Below are positions 57,157 through 64,000 of a stretch of 64,000 nt of DNA, one piece after another; within the stretch, counting starts at the first letter, position 1, and every line of letters begins with the position of its first letter. Origin of the DNA: Deinococcus sp. LM3. GTDB lineage: Bacteria > Deinococcota > Deinococci > Deinococcales > Deinococcaceae. Under the pieces are notes generated by a model, which searched no databases, was not told the origin of the DNA, and saw nothing but the letters and a program-made list of their open reading frames with translations. Position numbers and translations under genes: made by a program. The stretch covers positions 620,001 to 684,000 of the forward strand of contig NZ_MUFV01000001.1 of assembly GCF_002017875.1 (NCBI RefSeq). The letters run 5' to 3'.

Positions 57157-60026
57157 GCGGCGCGACCGTGAGGGACGGGGGCGTGAGTGACAGGGCCGTC
57201 CCGGACGGCTTCACGCCGCACCTGCCGGCCGCCACGTACCGCCTGCAACTGCACCGCGATTTCGATTTCGCGGCGGCGCGGCGCACCCTGCCCTACCTGA
57301 AACGGCTGGGTGTGACCGACGTGTACCTGTCGCCCATCTGGACCAGCACGCCCGGCAGCACGCACGGGTACGACGTGACCGACCACGCGCAGATCAACCC
57401 GGAACTGGGCGGCCTGGCGGGGTTGCGCCGCCTGTCCGCGCGGGCGCGGGAGCTGGGCCTGGGCCTGATCGTGGATTTCGTGCCGAACCACATGGGTATC
57501 CAGGGCGGGCATAACCCCTACTGGGAGGACGTGCTGCGCCACGGGCAGGCCAGCCGGTACGCGCATTTCTTCGACATCTCGTGGCAGCCGCTGAAACGCG
57601 CGCTGGAGGGCCGGGTGCTGCTGCCGGTGCTGGGCGACCAGTACGGCCGGGTGCTGGAACGCGGCGAACTGCAACTGGAACGCCAGGGCGGCGTGTTCAA
57701 CCTGCGGTACTGGGAGCGGGCGCTGCCGATGTCGCCGCGTTCCACGGCGCATGTCCTGGCGTGGGTGCAGGAGGCGCTGCCGTCCGGGACGGACACGGCC
57801 ACCCGCGCGGAACTGGCGAGTATCCGCCGCAGCGTGGACAACCTGCCGCGCAGCACGTCCGGCGACCTGACCGACACGGACCGCGTGATCCGCGCGCAGG
57901 AGGTCGAGGTCATGACCCGGCGCGTGCAGGCGCTGGCCGAGGCGTCGGGCGCGGTGCGCGCCGCGCTGGACGCGACCGTGAAGGCCGTGAACGCCGATCC
58001 CGCCCGCCTGGACGCGCTGGTGAGCGAGCAGAACTACCGACTGGCGTTCTGGAAGGTCGCGGCCGAGGAGATCAACTACCGCCGGTTCTTCGACATCAAC
58101 GACCTCGCGGCGCTGCGCATGGAGGACCCGCGCGTGTTCGCCTGGGCGCACGCCACGCTGTTCGAACTGCTGCGCGAGGGTCTGGTGCAGGGCGTGCGGC
58201 TGGACCACACCGACGGCCTGTTCGACCCGGCCGGGTACTTCCAGTCGCTGCAGGCCGGGGCCGCGAACGCGCTGGGCCTGGACCCGGTCGCGGCGCTGCG
58301 GGACGGGCCGCTGCCGCTGTACGTGGTGGCCGAGAAGATCCTGGAGCCCGGCGAGGTCCTGCCGGACGCCTGGGCGATTCACGGCACGACCGGGTACGAC
58401 TTCCTGGCGCAGCTGAACGGCGTGTTCGTGGACGGCGCGAACGAGGAGGAGATCAGCGCCGTGTACCGCCGCTTCACCGGGGACCGCTCCTCGTACGGCG
58501 AGCACCTGTACCGGGGCAAGCATCTGATCCAGCGGGTCAGTCTGCCGGGCGAGGTGAACGTGCTGGCCGAACACCTGGAGCGGCTGGCCGAGGCGGACCT
58601 GCACGCGCGGGATTTCACGCTGAGTACGCTGCGCGCCGCGATCCGCGAGGTCATCGCGTCGTTTCCGGTGTACCGGACGTACATCCGCGCGGATGGCGCG
58701 CGGGAACCCGGTGACGACGCGAAGATCGCGCACGCCATCCGCGACGCGAAAATCCAGAACCGCCGCGCTGGGGCGCCGCTGGATCCCAGCGTGTTCGATT
58801 ACCTGCACGCGGTCCTGACCCTGAAGGCCCCGGATGCGGGCACGCGGGACGCGTACGCGGACTTCACGCTGAAATTCCAGCAGCTGACCGGCCCCGTCAC
58901 GGCCAAGGGCGCCGAGGACACCGCCTTCTACCGCTACGCCCGCCTCCTGTCCCTGAACGAGGTGGGCGGCGACCCGTCCCTGTTCGGCACGCCGCTGCGG
59001 TCCTTCCACGAGTCGGTCGCGGCGCGCGCCGCGCACTGGCCGCAGGCGATGCTGGCCGGCAGCACGCACGACACCAAACGCGGCGAGGACACCCGCGCGC
59101 GGATCAGTGTGCTGTCTGAAATTCCGCAGACCTGGGCGGCGTACCTGAGCCGCTGGTCCCCGCTGATCCGGTCACTGGAGACCGAACTGGACCTGGGCCG
59201 CGCGCCCAGCACCGCCGACGCCTTCGTGCTGCTGCAGAACGTGCTGGGCGCGTACCCGCTCGACGGCCGCAGCGACGACCTCGCCGACCGCCTGAGCGCG
59301 TACATGCTCAAGGCGGCGCGCGAGGCGAAGCTGCGGACCAGCTGGGCCGCGCCGGACAGCGATTACGAGGCGGCGCTGGACGCCCTGGTGCGCGGCCTGC
59401 TGGGCGACGACGGCTTCATGACCTCGCTGCGGGAACTGCATGTCCGGATCAGTCCCTATGGCGCGCAGAACGGCCTGAGCGCCGCGCTGGTGCGCCTGAG
59501 CGCGCCGGGCGTGCCGGACACCTACCAGGGCAGCGAGGGCTGGAACCAGAGTCTGGTGGACCCCGACAACCGCCGCCCCGTGGATTACGGCGCGCTGAAC
59601 CGCACGCTGGGCCGCCTGGAACGTGGTGCGGGCCCCGCGCTGGCCGGGCGGCTGCTGGACACCTTCGAGGACGGTAGCGTGAAGGTCCTGGTCACCTGGG
59701 CGGCCCTGAAGGCCCGCGCCGAACACCCGGAACTGTTCCGGCACGGCTCGTACCACGCCGTGGATGCCGGGCGGCACATCGTGGCGTTCCGCCGCGAACA
59801 CGCCGGGCAACTGGCCGTGACGGTCGCGCCGCGCCTGACCCTGACCCTCACCCGTGAGGAGCGGCCCTGGGCGACCGCCGAGGCGTGGGGGAACCGGCAG
59901 ATCACCCTGCCGGCCGGAACGTACACCAACGTCCTGACCGGCGAAACACTGCGTGTCCGGGCGGCCCGCACGCCCCTGGCGAAGGTGCTGGAGAACTTCC
60001 CACTGGCCCTGCTGATCCGGGGGTAG
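57153..60026 (+). CDS. treY: Malto-oligosyltrehalose synthase
   Basis: A 957-residue GH13 transglucosylase converting the reducing end of maltodextrin into an alpha,alpha-1,1 linkage. It acts just before TreZ. Landmarks: ATYRLQLHRDFDF at the N terminus, YLSPIWTSTPGSTHGYDV, VDFVPNHMGI, VRLDHTDGLFDP (Asp351), VVAEKIL (Glu394) and STHDTKRGEDTRAR. GTG 57153 overlaps the treZ stop and has GGAG seven bases upstream. An internal GTG at 57183 is the alternative. No treS is present nearby. Confidence 0.95.
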   Translation: MSGATVRDGGVSDRAVPDGFTPHLPAATYRLQLHRDFDFAAARRTLPYLKRLGVTDVYLSPIWTSTPGSTHGYDVTDHAQINPELGGLAGLRRLSARARELGLGLIVDFVPNHMGIQGGHNPYWEDVLRHGQASRYAHFFDISWQPLKRALEGRVLLPVLGDQYGRVLERGELQLERQGGVFNLRYWERALPMSPRSTAHVLAWVQEALPSGTDTATRAELASIRRSVDNLPRSTSGDLTDTDRVIRAQEVEVMTRRVQALAEASGAVRAALDATVKAVNADPARLDALVSEQNYRLAFWKVAAEEINYRRFFDINDLAALRMEDPRVFAWAHATLFELLREGLVQGVRLDHTDGLFDPAGYFQSLQAGAANALGLDPVAALRDGPLPLYVVAEKILEPGEVLPDAWAIHGTTGYDFLAQLNGVFVDGANEEEISAVYRRFTGDRSSYGEHLYRGKHLIQRVSLPGEVNVLAEHLERLAEADLHARDFTLSTLRAAIREVIASFPVYRTYIRADGAREPGDDAKIAHAIRDAKIQNRRAGAPLDPSVFDYLHAVLTLKAPDAGTRDAYADFTLKFQQLTGPVTAKGAEDTAFYRYARLLSLNEVGGDPSLFGTPLRSFHESVAARAAHWPQAMLAGSTHDTKRGEDTRARISVLSEIPQTWAAYLSRWSPLIRSLETELDLGRAPSTADAFVLLQNVLGAYPLDGRSDDLADRLSAYMLKAAREAKLRTSWAAPDSDYEAALDALVRGLLGDDGFMTSLRELHVRISPYGAQNGLSAALVRLSAPGVPDTYQGSEGWNQSLVDPDNRRPVDYGALNRTLGRLERGAGPALAGRLLDTFEDGSVKVLVTWAALKARAEHPELFRHGSYHAVDAGRHIVAFRREHAGQLAVTVAPRLTLTLTREERPWATAEAWGNRQITLPAGTYTNVLTGETLRVRAARTPLAKVLENFPLALLIRG

Positions 60027-60105
60027 GTTCGGGGCTGGATCGCTGGATCAACGCACGCTCAAGAACGCGGCCGGACTGCCGGGAACTCCCGTCAGGTCGG
60101 CCGCG

Positions 60106-60111
60106 TATCCT
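60106..60111 (+). promoter_or_regulatory. -10 box of the Bax inhibitor-1 family gene
   Basis: TATCCT ends six bases before ATG 60118. Confidence 0.45.
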
Positions 60112-60117
60112 TGGTGT

Positions 60118-60813
<696 letters not shown>

Positions 60814-60822
60814 TCCGCGCGA

Positions 60823-60865
60823 CCCACACAAAAGCCCCAGCATTCAGCTGGGGCTTTTGTGTGGG
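60823..60865. terminator. Strong bidirectional terminator
   Basis: A perfect 19-bp stem: CCCACACAAAAGCCCCAGC (60823-60841) and its complement (60847-60865) with a 5-base loop. T-runs occur on both strands within the stem. Confidence 0.9.
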
Positions 60866-60901
60866 CTGCGCTGCCCGGCAGTGAAGTGCTTGCAGCCCCC
60901 G

Positions 60902-62095
60902 TCAGCGGGCGTACAGGTCCGCGAAGTACGGCGAGGCGGCGTTCGCCTCGGCGCGCAGCGTGGCGTACGGCAGGACGGCGGTATCCGCGCAGGCGGCGAC
61001 GACGTGCGGCAGGTCCGTGGGCGTCAGGTGCAACCCGGCGGCGCTGAGGTACGCGGTGAAACGGGAGGCCCGTTCGGTCAGGACCTCGCGGCAGTCGGGT
61101 TCCAGGCCGCCACTGACGGCCTTCAGGTACAGCGTCTTCTGGCGCGCCGCATTCAGTTTCGGCCACAGGGCCGTGACCGGCACGGACGCCCCGGTGCGGC
61201 GGTCGAGCAGCAGACCCAGCGTGAAACTGTCCGGGTGCGCGCCGCCGCACTCGTAGTACACGTCCTCGCGCAGGCTGACCAGCCGGGTCTTCTGGAGGGT
61301 CAGCGCGGCGCGCAGTTCGTACCCGGCTGCCGGGTCCGCCTGGACGTCCTGCGGGAGCAGGCTGCGGCAGTCCAGGGCGCTCACGGCGTTCTCCAGCAGA
61401 CGGTCCTGCAGGGCGGCGTTCAGGGGGCCGCTGGCGTTCGCCACGCGCGGGTAGCTCAGGCCGGACAGCGGCTCACGGACACTGGTCGGCGTGCGGACCC
61501 AGGCGCGGTTGAACTTCAGGAACGCCAGCGGGTCCTCGCGGCGCAGGCGTTGCAGGCCCGGCGAGTCCGGCGCTTTCAGCGGCGTCTTCAGCGGGTCGAA
61601 GGCGGCGAGGGTCACGGGCTGAGCGCGGCCTCCCGGCGCCTGCCAGGTGCCTTTCAGTCCGCTGTCGGTGGGCATCAGGGTGAAGCAGCCGGTCACGACG
61701 CTGTCGCCGCCGCGTTCCCGGCGCACCGTTTCCTGCAGGATCAGCTGCTCGCCGGACCGGAATTCCTCCAGGGTGATGTCGAGGCTGCGCCGCTCGTAGA
61801 AGTACCGGCTCTCGAAGCGGCCCGGCGTGAGCTGAAGTTGCAGCGCGATGGGGTGGGCGCCCAGCGTGCCCCGGTACGCGGCGTTCCTAGCCCAGGCGGG
61901 TGCGCCGGGCGTGCCGCCGCAGGCCGCCTGGTCCTGCGCGGCGGCGCTGCCCGCCCCCAGCAGGGCCGCCAGCAGCGTCACCGTGCGGGCCGCCCTGCCC
62001 GGCCGCGTCCGGCCTGCCCCCCCTCCGCTTCTGCCCACTGCTGCCCTGTCCGGCCTGCTTACCGCCCCTCCGGCCCGTTCCGCCCTGTTGCGCAT
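60902..62095 (-). CDS. Secreted protein with DUF3298-like C-terminal part
   Basis: About 397 residues. A long basic N-terminal region precedes a signal-like hydrophobic stretch (TVTLLAALLGAGSAAAQ). The N-terminal mature part (AYRGTLGAHPIALQLQLTPGRFESRYFYERR) and the C-terminal part (YYECGGAHPDSFTLGLLLDRRTGASVPVTALW) resemble the paired domains of the DUF3298/RsiV-like group, which bind ligands outside the cell. No anti-sigma segment is present. Four to five cysteines suggest disulfides. The start follows TACGCT (62107-62102) by six bases; an internal start is possible. Confidence 0.65.
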   Translation of the reverse strand: MRNRAERAGGAVSRPDRAAVGRSGGGAGRTRPGRAARTVTLLAALLGAGSAAAQDQAACGGTPGAPAWARNAAYRGTLGAHPIALQLQLTPGRFESRYFYERRSLDITLEEFRSGEQLILQETVRRERGGDSVVTGCFTLMPTDSGLKGTWQAPGGRAQPVTLAAFDPLKTPLKAPDSPGLQRLRREDPLAFLKFNRAWVRTPTSVREPLSGLSYPRVANASGPLNAALQDRLLENAVSALDCRSLLPQDVQADPAAGYELRAALTLQKTRLVSLREDVYYECGGAHPDSFTLGLLLDRRTGASVPVTALWPKLNAARQKTLYLKAVSGGLEPDCREVLTERASRFTAYLSAAGLHLTPTDLPHVVAACADTAVLPYATLRAEANAASPYFADLYAR

Positions 62096-62150
62096 GGTGT
62101 CAGCGTACCGCGCGCCGGGAGTCCTCATGCGGCGCGGCCCTCCCCTGACG

Positions 62151-62180
62151 CCCGGCGCTCTACGGCCCGGCGCTCTACGG
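62151..62180. repeat. Perfect 15-bp tandem duplication
   Basis: CCCGGCGCTCTACGG occurs twice without a gap. The CTA in the second unit is the complement of the metallophosphoesterase stop codon, so the duplication spans the gene's 3' end. Confidence 0.8.
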
Positions 62181-62945
62181 AACGTCCCCTGCGCGGGCCG
62201 GCCCTTCCCACACGCCGTCGCCGCGCGCGTCCATCGTGCCGGTACGCAGCAGGCTGCCCTCCCCGTTCCCGAACGGTGTGTGGGTGGCGGCCCAGGCGAC
62301 CGCCGCCTCGATGTCGTACTCCGTGGCGTGGAAGGTGACGGTCCAGTGGCCGTTCACGCGGTCCAGTTGCGTCCAGCGGGCGCGGGGGTCGCCGTCCACC
62401 TGATCGCTGACCGCCCCGGCGTTCACGACCAGCGTGTCGGCCACGCGGGTCGCGCCGGGCCGGTGGGTGTGGCCGCACACGACCACGGCGGCGTCCAGCG
62501 GCTGCACCAGCGCCAGCAGACTGCGGGGGTCGCGGGCGCGGTAGTACCCGGCCGGGTCCCACACCCACAGCAGGCTGTCCCAGGCGCTGTCTGGGGTGCC
62601 GTGAAAGGCCAGCAGCTCCCCGGCGCGCGCGGTCAGCGGCAGGGCGGCCACGCGCGCCAGCAGGGCCGGGTCGGTGTTCGCCGTCAGCCACGCGCCGTAT
62701 GACTGCGAGAGCGGCGAGCGGCGGCCGCCCGGCCAGAGTTTCTCCTCGTTGTTGCCCCGCACTTCCAGCGCCCCGCTTGCTGCCAGTTCCGCCTGCATGC
62801 TCAGGGCGCGGGCTGGGTCGGCGCTGCCCTCGACCTGATCGCCCAGGTTCACGGTCAGGTCCGGCGCGGCGGCCCGGATGTCCCGCAGCACGGCCTCCAG
62901 CGCGAAGGCGTTCCCGTGCACGTCACTGATCACCGCGACCCTCAT
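62175..62945 (-). CDS. YfcE/calcineurin-type metallophosphoesterase
   Basis: A 256-residue phosphoesterase. Metal ligands: Asp8 and His10 (ISDVHGN), Asp36 (NLGDQVEG), Asn in VRGNNEE (variant of the usual GNHE), and GHTHRPG near residue 160. The missing His of GNHE is typical of the small subclass acting on nucleotides or unknown phosphoesters. TATGCT (62958-62953) lies seven bases before ATG 62945. Confidence 0.88.
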   Translation of the reverse strand: MRVAVISDVHGNAFALEAVLRDIRAAAPDLTVNLGDQVEGSADPARALSMQAELAASGALEVRGNNEEKLWPGGRRSPLSQSYGAWLTANTDPALLARVAALPLTARAGELLAFHGTPDSAWDSLLWVWDPAGYYRARDPRSLLALVQPLDAAVVVCGHTHRPGATRVADTLVVNAGAVSDQVDGDPRARWTQLDRVNGHWTVTFHATEYDIEAAVAWAATHTPFGNGEGSLLRTGTMDARGDGVWEGPARAGDVP

Positions 62946-63041
62946 GCGGCGCAGCATAGCGACTTGAGGCTCACTTCATCTCTGAAGTGCCGTTCACGCG
63001 CGGCACAAGGACGGCTGGCACCGACCTGTCAGGGTAGGGGT

Positions 63042-63263
63042 ATGCCTGACAAAGACGACAAGAACAAGGGCCACACCAGCCAGCCCCAGGATTACGACCG
63101 CAACAAGAAGGAAGTGCACGAGATCGAGCACGACAACCAGCCGTCGGTCAAGAGTGCCAACGACCGCGAAGCCCAGGCCCCCCGCAACAACGACAACGGC
63201 CTGAGCGACAAGGAACTCAGGGACCGCGAGGAAGCCCGCAACGTTCCCTCCAGCAACGGCTGA
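63042..63263 (+). CDS. Small, very hydrophilic, probably disordered protein
   Basis: A 73-residue protein composed mainly of Asp, Glu, Lys, Asn, Arg and Ser, without Cys, Trp or Phe (MPDKDDKNKGHTS..., NNDNGLSDKELRDREEARN). No membrane or signal segment. It resembles the stress-linked disordered proteins common in desiccation-tolerant bacteria, but Gly is low, so it is not a textbook hydrophilin. A terminator follows, which supports it as a real transcription unit. Confidence 0.6.
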   Translation: MPDKDDKNKGHTSQPQDYDRNKKEVHEIEHDNQPSVKSANDREAQAPRNNDNGLSDKELRDREEARNVPSSNG

Positions 63264-63282
63264 ACACCTCTTTATCTTCTCC

Positions 63283-63302
63283 TGGAGCCTGCGGGCTCCT
63301 TT
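63283..63302 (+). terminator. Terminator of the hydrophilic peptide gene
   Basis: GGAGCC and GGCTCC pair around TGCG, followed by TTTTCTTTT. Confidence 0.8.
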
Positions 63303-63333
63303 TCTTTTGCCCCGAAATGCGCGAGGCTGCGCC

Positions 63334-63744
63334 ATGCCCCGCCCAGCCCATGACCACCGCCCCCGTGAAGCGCAGCGCCCCACGCCCGGCGTGCTGCTGC
63401 TGAGCGCCCTGTTCGTCGGGGCGGGCGCGCTGCATTTCGTCACGCCGCGCCCCTTCGACAGCATCGTGCCCGCGTGGGTGCCGTTCCCGGCGCGCACCGC
63501 CACGCTCCTGAGCGGCGCGGCCGAGGTGCTGGGCGGCCTGGGGCTGCTGCACCCCGCCACGCGCCCGGCGGCCCGCTGGGGTCTGCTGGCGCTGCTGCTG
63601 GCGGTCTTCCCGGCGAACGTGAACATGGCTCAGCACCCGCAGCAGTTCGGGCTGCCCGGCTGGGCGCTGTGGGCGCGGCTGCCGCTGCAACCCCTGCTGA
63701 TGTGGGCCGTGTGGCGCGCGGGGCGGACCGACCGTCCTGGCTGA
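63334..63744 (+). CDS. DoxX-like small membrane protein
   Basis: A 136-residue protein with four predicted membrane helices (VLLLSALFVGAGALHFV, LLSGAAEVLGGLGLL, WGLLALLLAVFPANVNMA, LPLQPLLMWAVWRA), the DoxX-like/DUF4267-type layout, with GAGALHF and AQHPQQFG conserved in that group. Function unknown. ATG 63334 is chosen over a TTG at 63307 inside the upstream terminator zone. Its TGA stop (63742-63744) is also the left flank of MITE copy D. Confidence 0.72.
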   Translation: MPRPAHDHRPREAQRPTPGVLLLSALFVGAGALHFVTPRPFDSIVPAWVPFPARTATLLSGAAEVLGGLGLLHPATRPAARWGLLALLLAVFPANVNMAQHPQQFGLPGWALWARLPLQPLLMWAVWRAGRTDRPG

Positions 63745-63880
63745 TACGGATTCCGTTTGTTTCGCTGACAATCCGGAACTTCACCGGATTGCCAGCTCCA
63801 CGTCCGGAACCCGTTTTGCTCCCACTCGCATCCGCTCGGATTGAACGCCTTTGCAAGCCATTCAATCGGAGTCCGTATGA
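63742..63880 (+). mobile_element. MITE-like dispersed repeat, copy D (with TGA flanks)
   Basis: A 133-bp element at 63745-63877, same orientation and length as copy B, flanked by TGA on both sides. The left TGA is the stop codon of the DoxX-like gene. Confidence 0.78.
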
Positions 63881-64000
63881 CAGCTCCGTCGCAGTCCGTG
63901 TCGATGTGCGACACGCGCGTAACACCCACCCCGTATACTTGTGCCCAAGTACACAGTTCAGGAAGTCCGGAGGCTCTGCGCTCTGACCGGTTCCGGCAGG
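63881..64000 (+). other. Window-end intergenic sequence
   Basis: TATACT at 63933-63938 is a likely -10 box of a gene beginning beyond the window. No coding sequence can be supported here. Confidence 0.35.

Overview
The window is a chromosomal segment of a Deinococcus species, called from sequence alone. The evidence is the very high GC content, ribosomal and RNA polymerase proteins of Deinococcus-Thermus type (RpoC 1545 aa with the large lineage insertion), a TreZ-TreY trehalose pair, and a -10 box only 5-10 nt upstream of about twenty start codons, which is the leaderless-mRNA layout known in this genus.

Layout. 1-1.0 kb: redox chaperone Hsp33. 1.0-7.5 kb: an unusual RiPP-like locus with a nucleotidyltransferase/B2-protease fusion, an HPr-kinase-like protein, a PqqD-like RRE protein, a lasso-type leader peptide whose frame is broken at a run of eight C, and a secreted lipoprotein nuclease whose start overlaps the end of the peptide. 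7.5-24.2 kb: housekeeping and envelope genes (GrpB/nucleotidyltransferase fusion, HtrA protease, CCA-type nucleotidyltransferase, M50 protease, PAQR protein, IMP dehydrogenase, tRNA-Ala, PQQ-propeller protein, PEGA lipoprotein, MBL hydrolase, citrate synthase, TsaB, PHB-type esterase). 24.3-28.1 kb: a heterodimeric ABC exporter. 28.4-34.7 kb: translation/transcription block tRNA-Thr, Tyr, Gly, Thr, tuf, (broken PPOX gene), rpmG, secE, nusG, rplK, rplA, rplJ, rplL. 34.7-37.7 kb: DUF2239/LRV-repeat operon, an AT-rich foreign HNH endonuclease, a TPR membrane protein. 37.9-46.3 kb: rpoB-rpoC. 46.4-64 kb: small DUF genes, an aminotransferase, exonuclease III, an RNase R with a ~510-residue basic/Ala-Pro extension, treZ-treY, Bax-inhibitor-1 family protein, secreted protein, metallophosphoesterase, hydrophilic peptide, DoxX-like protein.

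Two items stand out. The first is the RiPP-like locus at 1.0-7.5 kb: its leader matches the lasso consensus, but the core has no Asp/Glu at the ring-closing position and no cyclase gene is nearby. The second is a family of four ~103-133 bp repeats with terminal inverted repeats and 3-bp TGA/TCA direct repeats. In all four copies the duplicated TGA is the stop codon of an adjacent reading frame, and one copy splits a flavin-nucleotide-binding (PPOX) gene.
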